A DNA stretch of 21,321 bases from Stemphylium vesicarium (GCA_004380135.1 QXCR01000296.1:1-21321); one strand, 5' to 3'; shown: positions 1 through 9,899, counted from the first letter of the stretch. Program-made: numbers and translations. Notes: generated from the letters alone by a model not told the origin.

Positions 1-1607
1 GAGGCGCTTGCAGAACAAGCTAAGTTAACGGACTTAGCCGTAGTAGACGGAAGCCTAGCTTAGTAGAACGAGTTAGAGACGTTATAGCTAGAGGCCCTAA
101 AGAATAATTAGTAGTATAAAGACGCTAAGTAAGCTATAGTTAACTAAGAATAAAGATTCCCTCTAAGTATAAGCGTAAAGTATTTAATCTTAGAGTACTT
201 AATAGACGACTAAGGAGTATTATTATACTAAGGTAGAAGATAGATACTAAATAGCGAGAACCTACGTACCTAAATTATTAGTAAAGTCTATAGTTCCCTC
301 TTAGCTAGCTATCTAGGTAGAGAAATCACCTACCGTACGCTAGCTCGTGACTTCTTCTAGCTAGGCATAACGGAAAGCATTAGACGTTACGTACGGAACT
401 GCGACGTATATAGAAGGACAAAGCCTTAAAGAGAAGAAGTCTAGAGACTACTTAAGCTACTACCTATCCCTAATTACCTCTAAAAGGAAATCTTAATAGA
501 CTTTATTAAAAGACTACTTATTAATAAAGGTATAAAGAATCTTATAGTAGTAACTAATTATCTAGAAAAAGAATATATCTTTATCCTACTACCTAATATA
601 AGAATAGAGATAGTAGTCTAAGCGTTCCTTAGGCACATAGTTACTTACTACTAGCTACCTAACGCGATTACGTCTAACTAAGGTAGCTAGTTTATAAGCT
701 TATTATAGGAGCGCCTTTATAAGATCTTAAAGATTAAGTAGCGACTATTAATAGCTTTCTACCCGCAGATGGATAGGTTAATAGAGCGAATAAATAGCGT
801 GTAAGAAGCGTATATCTAAGCGTTTACTAGCTAGGTATAAGACGATTAGGCACCCCTTTGCCCTATAGCCTAGATAGCGATTAATAGAAGAGACGTAACG
901 TTAATAGGAGTATCCCTATTCTTCCTATAACACAGTTACTACGTAGACCCGCTATAGCTAGAAGTACTCTAAGGCGCTAATCGCAAGAAGTATAGTGCTA
1001 AAGAGCGCTTAGAGCGCGAGAAGGCTAAGACTATCGCAGCTAAGTTCTAAGAAGTGTTCGACTTAGTTCAAGCTAGCATAGCTAAAGCCTAGGTTAAATA
1101 AGAGAAGTAGGCGAATAAGCACTATAAGGAGGCTAGAAAGTATAAGGTTAGCGACAAGGTCTAGCTAAGGCTTAATAAGTAGTATAGTACTAGCTGCGAG
1201 TCTTATAAGCTTAATTAGAAAAGCGCTAAGTATACTATAATTAAGATAGTTAATAGTTATTTAGTTAAATTAGATACTCTACTAGATTACTACTCTATTT
1301 TCTACGTTAACTAACTTCGCTCTACTAGTATAGACCCGCTACTAAGTTAAGTATAAGATAACTACTAGCTACTACTACTATAAGTAGACGGGGAGGAGAA
1401 GTACGTTATAGAGGATATTATCGCCGAGCAGCTTAAGCGCTAGGGGCGTGGATAGAAGCTATACTATAATATTAAGTAGAAAGGGTACTACTAAACATCT
1501 CTTAAACTAGTAGAACTACTAAAGAAGATAGAAGCGCTAGAATAGTAGTTAACCTATATAAAGGGCCTTTAGAATAATAAGAGACGCCTACTAAAGCATT
1601 TTTAGTA
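1..1607 (+). pseudogene. Ty3/Gypsy (chromovirus) pol 3' part: integrase and chromodomain, RIP-inactivated
   Basis: Remnant of a Gypsy polyprotein, the enzyme set for retrotransposon integration, cut by the window edge. In one + frame I read, in order: the H2C2 zinc-binding region (about 290-415), the integrase core (about 480-800), the C-terminal integrase region with an RLNKQY-like stretch (about 1150-1330), and a chromodomain read as EEKYVIEDII followed by KGYY (about 1390-1495). RIP-type changes hit key residues. Both zinc-ligand His are read as Tyr and the second Cys (407-411) as Tyr. The first catalytic Asp (gac, 499-501) and the Glu (gag, 784-786) remain, but the second Asp is Asn (aac, 675-677), followed by a TAG-type stop. 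Many further TAG/TAA codons occur. CpA and TpG are nearly absent. The family call is firm; activity is excluded. Confidence 0.9.
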
Positions 1608-1640
1608 GATTCTACCCTTAAGTAGAGAGGAGAAGAGAGG

Positions 1641-1890
1641 TATTATAATAGGCTAAAGCCTAATTAGCTTATTCCTTAATAGGATCTTAGTCACGTGCGC
1701 AGGGCGCACTATTTATAGAATCTAGGTAAGCCACTAGACACCTAGATTCTATACTAGCGCGCTAGTAAAATAATATCCTAAGCCGCCGCCCCTAAATGAC
1801 CTTTAGAGTGTAGCTATCCTTAGTTCCTTTCTCTATCAAATACAATCTTAGTATACCTGTGCGATAGCTCTCCGAGCGTAGCCCCTTACA
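1641..1890 (+). repeat. 3' LTR of the Gypsy element
   Basis: A purine-rich tract (about 1622-1640, agtagagaggagaagagagg) lies directly before a start TATTATAATAGG, which would be TGTTATAATAGG before RIP. The proposed end is ...CCTTACA at 1890, giving a 250-bp LTR with TG...CA ends. The right boundary is supported independently: immediately to its right, the - strand reading frame of the helicase-like pseudogene begins. An imperfect hairpin lies inside at 1714-1753. The 5' LTR is outside the window, so the two LTRs cannot be compared. Confidence 0.7.
1714..1753. repeat. LTR-internal inverted repeat (hairpin)
   Basis: The arms TATAGAATCTAGGT (1714-1727) and ACCTAGATTCTATA (1740-1753) are perfect reverse complements around a 12-nt spacer. 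The central AGAATCTAGGT/ACCTAGATTCT is shared with a second hairpin at 7885-7920. It may be an LTR regulatory or folding element; the function is unknown. Confidence 0.75.
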
Positions 1891-4300
1891 TACTAATCTT
1901 ATCTTAATAGCTCTTACTAAATCGCTTGCCTATAATAACTTAACTAATGCTAATAGCTATATGCTAGTAGTCGAGCGTGTGTAGTAGCACTTCTAGCCTC
2001 TTGCTAGTCTCTCGCCTTAGCGCTCGCGTTAGTCGATTGGTCCCCTACGCGCCCTGCTCGTCCGCCTATACGTAGTCGCTGAAGCTGCCGCCGAGCACCT
2101 ATATAGTGAGATACTTACGGAATAGCTGCAAGTACGCTAAGTATAGCACTATTACCTGCCCTAGCCGCGGCGGTAAGAAGCGCGGCACTACCTTTAGCTT
2201 ATCCTACTATAACTACGACTTATAATAGTAGATAACTATTATTACCTACCTATCTATAATAAAGATATTATAGTTCTATAGTAGCCTATTATAATACTGT
2301 ATTATTATAATCTCTAACTCTCTATCTAGCTATCTAGACGTTATATGCACGTAAACTATTAGTAGTATTAAGAAGTAGTCTACGTAACGTAAGTAACGCT
2401 TAATCTACTTTATATTCTACTACCTTTCGCTTAACTATAGTCTATAGCCCTACTTAGTCTACTTAGTCTATATTAATATCTACTTTAGCTTATTCTTAAG
2501 ACTATTATTATAGTACTATATAAAAGATATACCCTACTATTTAAATATAACGTCGTTAATAAGAATATCTAGCTTAATAGTAAACCACTCTTCTACTCTT
2601 ACTATCTAGAATAGTTCCTCCTATAGTATCTACTCTATTTTAGAAACTATATTCTACGCTATCTTATAGAAGTAGCTAATATAGATCTACTAGCTATATA
2701 AGTAGAAGATCTTCTTATCCTTTAACTAGTACGCGTTACCTAAATTACTAGCCGCTAGCGCGACGTGCTTACTATAAGCTAGTAAGCTAAGCGCCTCGCT
2801 TATTAGGCTATACGAGCTATCTAATAGATACTTCTCTCTATACTCTAAGAAGCGCTTATAATCCTTATTAGTCTGCTTATTACGGCACGCGGACGGGAGT
2901 AATTTCTCTACGCTAAGCACGCGCATATAGTAGACTACGCCTACTAGTATATACAAGTAGTTCTTCGCCGTGCGCAAGCGGTTCGTGTCGCTATCGATGC
3001 CTAGCATAGTAAGAAAGTGAATAAGTCCGCTACTAAACGGCTTATCGCCCGTTATCGTGAAGAAGAAGGATGTGAGCAAGTTTAGCAGCACTTCGAGCTG
3101 AGCGTCGCGCTGAGCCCTGCGCTGCGCATCGTCATCGCCGTCAGCATCGCGATTCAACATCTCCTATAGTGTTACTACGAGCTCCTTCTACTTAACTATC
3201 TAGCGGAATAGCTCTCGCGCGTCTTTTATTAAGTCCTTCTCTCTTTAGCTACTACTTAGAACGTTTACTAGTTAGCTATTATTAGTATTAGAGAAGTTAT
3301 TATTATTCTCTTTCTCTTTCTCTTCTTCTAAGCTATTCTTATTGCCCTTATTATCTTTATTACTATATTTATTGCCGCCTTCCTACGCTGCTATTCTTGC
3401 TTCTGCGTTAGCTACGAAGCGCAGAGCGTAGCAGACAAATTTGACCATGTAGCCAGCGTAGCGAGCCTGACTCTCCGGGTTCTGCAATCGAGCCATGGGC
3501 CGCTGATCGATCTCCTGTCGCTTCGCGCTCCTCAGCCACCGCCTCGTCTCTCGCGCAAGCGTCGACAGCCCCTTGACGCTTCTCTCCACCAGTAGCTCCG
3601 TTAGCTTTACTGCCTACTATAGCTTCTTCTCGCCTCAATTAGGCAGGCGAGTCTAATGCGCAAAATATATTAGATTATAGTTAGTAAAGTACTCTAGCTA
3701 GCCTATCTATTTAAACTAGCTAGTTTTATTAGTCTTTATAACTTTAGTATCTATAACTTATACTTTCTCTTCTTATATATATTTTATTAGCTTCTATTTT
3801 ACTAGTTACTCTCTAATAACGTCTATTATCTTATAGAGGTTAGATAGTGCGTAATTATTATCTACTATTTTAATAATAAAGTATTACTAGAGCTTACTAA
3901 TTTAGAATAATATCTACGCCTTAATTTTCTTATAAAGACTAACGTCTTTACTACTCTAAGTTATCTAGTATACGTTATTATAGTACTTCTATATTCTAAT
4001 CTTATTTATAGTATAGAAGCCGTAGTCGCTAGTAATCCTGTATTAATAGACGTCTAACGGCTCGCCTAGCTGCTCTATCGGCGGCCCTAGCGGCGCAGGC
4101 AGCTCAACATCCTGCGGCGCGGCCATCTGCCATTGCCGGCAGTGCTCTACAATCGATTTCCTCTCTTCGCTTGCTACGCCGTGCTGGTCGCGCAGATGCA
4201 CATCGACGTTCTGTATGCCGGTAGCGTGCTCCTTATAGATTAGCACCTAATAGCGCTTAAGATAGTAGAAGTAGTCTTATATATTATTAATAGTTATCTT
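1891..4300 (-). pseudogene. Telomere-linked (RecQ-type) helicase gene, N-terminal half, RIP-degraded and interrupted
   Basis: From high to low coordinates the - strand encodes pieces I recognise from the long N-terminal region of fungal subtelomeric RecQ-like proteins. First is a DUF3505/C2H2-like region read as LIYKEHATGIQNVDVHLRDQ, with EHCRQWQMAAP further on (about 4043-4246), continuing in RIP-mutated form to about 3700. Then comes RRWLRSAKRQEIDQ (about 3383-3600). Next is LEVLLNLLTSFFFTITGDKP, with RTAKNYLYILVGVVYYMRVL and VEKLLPSA (2726-3160). Last is VVPRFLPPRLGQVI, with GGSFSDYV and a YRHIAI-like motif read as YQHIAI (about 1900-2220). Start is near 4300 and uncertain. The frame runs to 1891, where the Gypsy LTR ends, so the helicase domain itself is displaced beyond the window or lost. 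Three clean islands (about 2990-3165, 3380-3600, 4045-4245) sit in heavily mutated sequence. Assignment rests on remembered family sequence, not a search. Confidence 0.78.
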
Positions 4301-5080
4301 ACTTATATGCGGTCGCTTATAGTACTATATTATAGTTAATATTATAAGTAGCTATATATTCTAGTAGAACTCTATACTTAGTAAGTAAATTCTAAGAAAC
4401 TCTAAGATAACCTTAAGTACTCTCTATAATAAGCCTAATTTAACTACATAACTTTAACGCTATACTTATTTTAGTAATAATTAGGGGGGGTTAAAGATAT
4501 AATATTTACTCTTTATAGTAGGCCTAATTTAGTTGCGTAACCCTAACGCTATACCCGTTTAGATAATAATCGGGCCCAAGCATGCGCGTCCTATTAGTTA
4601 GGTAAGTAGGCTTAATAATCTAGATAAGCTAGATTTCAGCCTTATAGAAATAATAACTATCTAGTTCTTTTAAACTAGCCTATTTTATCTATCTTTATAG
4701 CCTTAGCTATTACTTATATATCTTCTTTAAGCTACTATTATATAGTTTACTATCTACTAAGCTACTACTAAATAATTTAATTTTAATTAAGTTTTTCTTT
4801 ATTTTCCCTTAAATCTAAATTAATAATAAAATATTTTTATAACTTCTTATTATAGAAAAATATCTAAACTTTAATAGAATTAAATAGCTTACTTTTCTCT
4901 CTCTTTTATACTTACTTATAATCTTATTTTAGATATATACGTATTATATTAATATTAATAGTAAGAAATAAGTAGATCTTATAATAGTTTATCTAGCGGC
5001 GTTCCTAGCTCTTTAATTAGTTAAGTAGATTATTTAGAAAGCTTATTATTCTTTAGGTCTACTCTCTTATATTGCGCAAA
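4301..5080. other. AT-rich RIP-mutated spacer, no gene seen
   Basis: Nearly devoid of CpA and TpG, with TAG/TAA in every frame on both strands. It contains one duplicated segment (listed separately) and a run of seven G at 4484-4490. No coding similarity was recognised. It may be the decayed 5' flank of the helicase-like repeat. Confidence 0.6.
4419..4572. repeat. Diverged direct duplication of about 65 bp
   Basis: 4419-4483 and 4508-4572 align along their length (ACTCTCTATAATAAGCCTAA versus ACTCTTTATAGTAGGCCTAA, and onward). Most differences are C/T or G/A transitions, as expected if RIP hit one copy harder. The first copy is followed by seven G. Function is unknown. Confidence 0.65.
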
Positions 5081-5330
5081 TTGTCGAATAATCGCGTTCC
5101 GCACTTAAGCGGGCGTTGCGTGCTGCTCTAATAGATGCCTGTTAAGATTGACAACCCCGCTGCAGTGCTGCCTGTAAACCAGCACCCCAAAATCAGCTAG
5201 AAAGCAGAGAGTATCGTTATAGTCATCTAGCGGAGTGTTCTGTTTAGTGCTGCGTACGGGCGGGCTGCTATTGCTGCTCTCTGCGTTCTGCGATGCGGGC
5301 GCGCGAGTATTCCAGACTAGTAGCTCTATT
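5081..5330. other. Un-mutated island between RIP blocks, no gene seen
   Basis: CpA- and TpG-containing, GC-richer sequence embedded between RIP-mutated blocks. I see no credible reading frame. It may be single-copy spacer or a surviving piece of a repeat. The RIP-mutated stretch that follows (5331-5557) holds only short telomere-like words such as CTAACTCTAACCCTAAC. Confidence 0.5.
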
Positions 5331-5557
5331 ATTATAGCTCTAACTCTAACCCTAACTTTACTATATAAATATGCTTACTAGTAGCTAGAATTCTATATAT
5401 AAACTAAGAAAGATAGTATAATAAAGTTTTATATAGAAGTTAAGTTCTATAGAGTTCTATATTACGATAAATTAAGGGTATTAAAATTTATAAATTAAAG
5501 GTAATATTCTTACTAGATATAGGCGGAAACCCTAACGCTAAGCCTAGTTTAGTATAA

Positions 5558-5669
5558 ATTAGGCTTAATTCGCCGCCTTATATTAGTTAGGCCTGATTCG
5601 CCGCCTCATATTGGTTAGGCCTGATTCGCCGCCTTATATTGGTTAGGCCTGATTCGCCGCCTCATATTG
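5558..5669. repeat. 28-bp minisatellite, four tandem copies
   Basis: Four exact-length 28-bp units start at 5558, 5586, 5614 and 5642. Each contains ATTCGCCGCCT and ends in ATATTG or ATATTA. Units 2-4 differ only by C/T in TCATATTG versus TTATATTG. Unit 1 carries additional CpA/TpG-type transitions. The array abuts an inverted Copia LTR fragment through TTAGGGTTAGG. Confidence 0.9.
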
Positions 5670-5675
5670 GTTAGG

Positions 5676-5775
5676 GTTAGGCTAAGACAAGAACGTAGCT
5701 CAAGAAGTGATCGCAGAGCTGCTCGCTTAGCAGCTTAGCGCTATTTAATTAGCTATCTAGGTCAGCGCCGTGACA
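5676..5775 (-). mobile_element. Copia LTR fragment, inverted relative to the 19083 copy
   Basis: The reverse complement begins TGTCACGGCGCTG at 5775 and follows the LTR start at 19083-19218: AGATAGCTAAT, then GCTGCTAAGCGAGCAGCT, then GAGCTACGT and CTTGTCTTAGCCT. It lacks an internal stretch of roughly 35-46 nt. Several differences are RIP-type (cag to tag, cca to cta, ctg to cta). The similarity stops where the 28-bp minisatellite begins. It is a truncated solo LTR remnant. Confidence 0.8.
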
Positions 5776-6048
5776 GATGTAGAGTAATCATTACGTTAGA
5801 TTATAATAGTAAGTAAGCGCAGATTTGTATACAGTTGCATTTAGATTATAGTATATATAATTTGCATAGACCTTGTCTTTCTCTTAAGCGTAATTAATAT
5901 CTATCCCGAACTTCTTGTAGCATTGTTTAACGATTGTCTACAGTGCAAGGCGGCAGCTAGCTAAACGAGCTGGCTAATGAGAGAGCGCTGCCTGCGCGGA
6001 CAATAATTCAGCTACATCTGTTTTATACCGTGAAATACCTAACAAGGC

Positions 6049-6951
6049 TCAGATCTGCTGGAAGAATTCTTTGATCTCCTGAACAGCGGGTCCGACATAC
6101 TGATCGACATCATAAAAGTCCATGTGACGACCACCTGGCACGACCACCTTCTTAACCTTATTGTTCTTTCCGTCTAAGAGATCTGCCAGCTTCTCTGAAT
6201 GCCACCTACTCTCTGCTTTTTCTCCAGCGATGATCAGCAGAGGCTGATTGAGGAACTCGTCCGTAAACGCGTACGCATCGAACTTCATTAACAGAGGGAC
6301 TGAGCGGCTCAACATCTTGTTCTTTGCGTTGGGGTGCTGGGCTCTTGGGGTCAGGTAGTATTCGGCGGCAGCTTGAAGATCGGCAGGAGCGGTCTTGTCG
6401 TCCAGGTTGGGAACATAAGGAAGAGTTCCAGGCTCGTTGCCAGCAGCCTCGCTGCGGATGCTCGCAGAGACTTGGTCGAGGAACCCAAGTTTTGTATCAG
6501 CAGTCTCCTTGCCGTACCATCCCAGGCGGCTCGAATCGCCAATGTTGACTGCGCTGACAGTTGCTACAGCTCGGATGCGATGATCGCCCGTGGCGGCAGC
6601 AACAGCATAGCCACCACCAGCGCAGACACCGACAACGGCGATACGCTCAGGGTCAACGCTGTCGAGGCTTTCGAGGAAGTCAACAGCGGCAGAGGCGTCG
6701 GATACCCTTGAGTTAGGGTCTTCGAGATGGTGGGGGAGTCCTCCTGAGTCACCCTGGTGGGCGGCATCGTAAGTCAAGGCGACAAAGCCTTCACGGGAAA
6801 GCCGTTCCGTGTAGATGCTGGCAGCTTGCTCTTTCACGCCTCCACCAGGATGGATCACAACCACGCCAGGAAGACGGCCGCTGGAAGAGTTTGGCTGGAA
6901 CAGCAAGCCAGCGAGATGGATGGAGCCTTTAGGGATTTTGACAGATGACAT
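6049..6951 (-). CDS. Alpha/beta hydrolase, dienelactone-hydrolase-like, Cys nucleophile
   Basis: Intact single-exon gene of 300 aa, ATG at 6951-6949 and TGA at 6051-6049. The fold is recognisable: a VVVIHPGGG strand and oxyanion region (about 30-39), the nucleophile elbow GVCAGGGYA with Cys110 where most family members have Ser, the LLIIAGEKAESRW strand near the acid (about 238-250), and catalytic His276 in GGRHMDFYD. A Cys-His-acid triad in a G-x-C-x-G-G elbow is characteristic of dienelactone hydrolases, but the substrate cannot be predicted. The acid is probably Glu244 or Glu247 (inference). No signal peptide or membrane segment is evident, so a cytosolic enzyme is likely. The gene lies in un-mutated DNA between repeat blocks with no cluster partners in view. 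The 3' flank (5776-6048) holds no other gene. Confidence 0.88.
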   Translation of the reverse strand: MSSVKIPKGSIHLAGLLFQPNSSSGRLPGVVVIHPGGGVKEQAASIYTERLSREGFVALTYDAAHQGDSGGLPHHLEDPNSRVSDASAAVDFLESLDSVDPERIAVVGVCAGGGYAVAAATGDHRIRAVATVSAVNIGDSSRLGWYGKETADTKLGFLDQVSASIRSEAAGNEPGTLPYVPNLDDKTAPADLQAAAEYYLTPRAQHPNAKNKMLSRSVPLLMKFDAYAFTDEFLNQPLLIIAGEKAESRWHSEKLADLLDGKNNKVKKVVVPGGRHMDFYDVDQYVGPAVQEIKEFFQQI

Positions 6952-7840
6952 TGTTCAGGTTCTTGTAATGATTTCAAGTAAGTGTGTTGGGTATCATGGT
7001 AAAGTAAGGTGATGTCTTCTTTTAGTACTTCCAACACGTTCTTGCCAAGGCGCTAGATGCTACGCGTGCAGGACGACTTCATTTCACGTTTGTCCTAAGT
7101 CCGTTCTTTCGAGAATCTTGATACCTGTAATCAGCATTCGCCCTACGACCCTTAAATCCGCGCACCAAATGCATCTGGCTGGCACCTGCTTCAACGGACT
7201 CCGTACCGGACACGCTGGTTCAGTGGGTCATGATTCCAGCTGGTACGAAGAGGTCATCGTTCGAAGCGCTAGGCGAATTGCAGGTGGAACTGCATTTTAA
7301 GTCAGAAAAACAAATGTGCGGTATTTGACGAGAACGTCACTCACAAACAGCACAGCCGAAAAGTGTCGGAGCCGCCAAGAACTAGATAGTCTGCGACCAA
7401 TTGGCGCACTTCTGGTCAACATCGTGCACAGATCTGACTTGCTCGTAGTAAAACCGGCACTATGCGGACTTAACGAGCGTATTTACGCTCAGTTCAATGT
7501 GTTTTCCGCAAGCTAGGTTAGGCTATGCGATTGCTTTTGCCCGCATTTATAGCCGCCTGTAATAGGTAGTAGACCTACCTCCAAGCGACTGCCTGGAATT
7601 CCACTGCGATTCCAAATTAGCGCAGGTTCCGCTCCCTGTTCCTTGCGTTAGCACAGGCTTCACGCCCTGTTCTCGCCTCCCTTATCTCCCCTACCGCCTC
7701 TCTACCTCTCTATCGTGTTACCTACACAACGCGCCTTACTACACCACGCCCGCTTGCTACGCGCTACAATTCTAAAAACACGCCTAAAATGCGCTCTCTA
7801 CGCTCTCTACTACTATATTAACGCCTACTATTCGCCTTAA
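6952..7840. other. Un-mutated intergenic region, no supported gene
   Basis: Balanced composition without a RIP signature. Short open frames of about 60-66 codons on the + strand (7118-7300, 7316-7516) have no recognisable motif. The part next to 6951 should contain the promoter of the hydrolase gene. 7560-7840 is a pyrimidine-rich, CTCTC/CCTAC-rich stretch. No gene is claimed. Confidence 0.55.
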
Positions 7841-7884
7841 TGTCACGGTAACCACCGTAGTTCCCCTAACACCCGAACGCTCTA

Positions 7885-7920
7885 CAGAATCTAGGTGCTC
7901 CGCTAAGCACCTAGATTCTG
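7885..7920. repeat. Perfect 15-bp hairpin shared with the Gypsy LTR
   Basis: CAGAATCTAGGTGCT (7885-7899) and AGCACCTAGATTCTG (7906-7920) are perfect reverse complements with a 6-nt loop. The core matches the LTR hairpin at 1714-1753. TGTCACGG lies about 45 bp upstream, a plausible LTR start, so this may be a diverged Gypsy solo-LTR remnant. No reading frame was recognised between 7841 and 8420. Confidence 0.8.
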
Positions 7921-8424
7921 TTAATTAGCTAGCTATAGTAGTTAATTACAATAGATGCGAACCGCAACACCCTAAACAGTTACTAGCGTTACTTATTGCA
8001 GCAGAACAAGCTAACATGTAATTTATTTAACGTTGTTACTAGGAGGAGCGTTAAGTAACCTAAACAAACAAATTTTAAAGCTTGTTTCTCGCCTGTGCTA
8101 GTTAGGCTAGCATTAATAACACCCCTTTGCGACATAAACAGGCGTTTAATTGCTAGTAGTAGATAGAAGTAGAAGTTTAATTATCCTGTTATCTCCTTAT
8201 CCTCTTGCCGCCTCGCTAGCGCAACTTAAGAAAGAAAGCAAGACACATTCTACAGCAGAACAGCAACTAACAGCAAGTTGCATTGCACCGCCTTTTAACT
8301 ACACTACAACTAACGCAAGTTTCAACCTCTTTACGCAAATAGGGCTTAAACCCTAGATCTATTAGCACTACTGCCAGAAAGGCTTCGAATGCAATCAGGG
8401 TGGAAGCAAATATACCGTTTCCCG

Positions 8425-8622
8425 CACCAAGTGAAGACTATAGTAAGCTCGTCGGCGTAGCGATAAAGAAACCGAGTAACCCAGCTTTTAGAAACCTCCC
8501 ACTTCGCTATCGTACTAGCGAAATTTTGGATAATCTCCCACGTCAGTAGCAAGCCTTGCTTTTTGCATTTTTCTATGTATAGTATAAGCTCATGCTCCTG
8601 TTCTAGACTAAGTAATTAACAG
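8425..8622 (-). pseudogene. Fragment of a pogo/Tc5-like transposase: CENP-B-type helix-turn-helix
   Basis: The - strand reads LSLEQEHELILYIEKCKKQG followed by LLLTWEIIQNFASTIAKWEV and SKSWVTRFLYRYADELTI. This is the second half of the CENP-B/Tc5 HTH DNA-binding region of fungal DDE_1 transposases (established family pattern E-x-L-x3-I, then the R/S-W-V-x-R-F-L helix). Only this DNA-binding piece is present. I found no DDE catalytic core, and the frame degenerates beyond the TW. It abuts the RecQ fragment and probably marks an insertion into it. Confidence 0.7.
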
Positions 8623-8671
8623 TCTCTGCATTAGAGCATGTTTTGCGTTAGTGCCTCCGCGACAGCGCCAT

Positions 8672-9368
8672 TCAATTAATCCCGAATCTTTTTACAACCT
8701 TGCAATACAAGACCACTCCTGCAGCTGACCTGCCTACGCCTCTATCTTGTACTACACTACAAGACTGAGCTTCCTCTATCATCTGCTGAGCTTGCTGCGT
8801 AGCTCTCTCTCTCAGCTCACTTCTCTGGCAGGACAGTACAATGTACTGTGTGCCTGGACGCTGCGTACATCTTGCACGTACAACAGTAGCTGTATGGACA
8901 AGGAGAGCCTTACACAGCTGCCCTACCTGTGACGGAGGGAGCGTAGCTGTCAGAAGTACAAGCTGGCATGGCAGCAGCTGTACGTCTTTCAGCCGGGCAA
9001 GCTTGGGCCGCCAGGAGTCGGCTGTAATCGCTGTGTGGCATTCATCAATCACTACGCGGCGGAGGATCTGCTGGTGGGCTAGCAGAGCAGCGTACGAGAG
9101 AAACTCGCCACCTCTGCTCCCAATCTGGTCTGCGCTCACGAGTAGCACGCTGGGTAGTCTCCTACGGCTCTGCAGCTCTCCTAGTACACCTAGCTCCCAC
9201 TCAGCTGCGCTGATCCTGGCCGTGGCTAGGCGTACAAGCATATCTTCAATGAGCGCGCGGAAAGGCAGGATTAGTAGAGTGACTTGGGGTAGCTGAGGCT
9301 GCTGCTAGTTGTTAAGGACTGCGGCAGCTAGCGGAACTAAGGTCTTCCCTCCACCTGTAGGCATAGGG
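8672..9368 (-). pseudogene. RecQ-family helicase core fragment, truncated at both ends
   Basis: Reading down from 9368: Walker A MPTGGGKT (about 9368-9345), one in-frame TAG (9307-9305, from CAG by RIP logic), LILPFRALIEDM, motif Ib/Ic-like LVSADQ, DEAH-type motif II VIDECHTAIT (about 9052-9023), motif III LLTATLPP, and the start of motif IV read as GVVLYCKVVKR, after which the similarity ends near 8685. Motifs V and VI are missing, as is everything N-terminal to Walker A. This is the ATP-binding lobe of a telomere-linked-helicase-like protein. Apart from the TAG it is not RIP-mutated, unlike the N-terminal half at 1891-4300, so the two are different copies or a rearranged one. Not functional as it stands. 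Confidence 0.85.
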
Positions 9369-9899
9369 TGGAGGTTGGGTTCGGTATACCCAAGGTCGGG
9401 TTGGGTTAGGTTATGGATTTCTTGGCATGGGTTAGGTTAGATTCTAGGTTACTTAGCGTAGATTAGGTCAGATTATAAGTTATATTAGCGCGGGCTAGGC
9501 TAGGTTATCTTTAGCGTAGGCTAAGTTAGATTAGATTATAAGAATAGGTACTTATATTTTAAATTAAATATTAAAGTAATTAATTAATATAGTAGTTATT
9601 AATAGGTAGCTACTATTTACTATTAAGCTACGATAGTGGGTTTAATATAATAATAGAATACTATTCTAATAAAACTATATTATTATAGCCTATTATTATA
9701 GTAGTGATTTAGTAGTACGTAGGCGCTCTAGTCGCCGACGCTCACGCTTAGGGAGCTCTCGACGTTTAATTGTCTTAGCCGCCCGACGCTTTCGTACCTA
9801 TAGCGGAGATACCTCTTTAACTAATTTATCTAGTTCTCCGCTCTCTCCTATTTAAGGTATATCTTTAATAGATACCTAAAGCTTAAAGATATCTTTAAC

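Noticed and set aside
5337..5355. Telomere remnant CTAACTCTAACCCTAAC
   Set aside because: Fewer than three imperfect repeats, in AT-rich mutated DNA; too short to support a telomere.
6324..7037. Several + and - strand open frames over the hydrolase
   Set aside because: They overlap the intact hydrolase gene in other frames, or extend just past its start, and have no motifs; they are shadows.
8841..9296. 151-codon + strand frame
   Set aside because: It is antisense to the RecQ core, whose motifs are clear on the - strand; its low-complexity Ser-rich reading is typical of a shadow.
9370..9540. Interstitial telomere (TTAGGG array)
   Set aside because: The words are GGGTTGGGTTAGG-like and irregular, with no run of exact TTAGGG repeats. 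They recur inverted at 14890-15055, which fits transposon subterminal repeats better.
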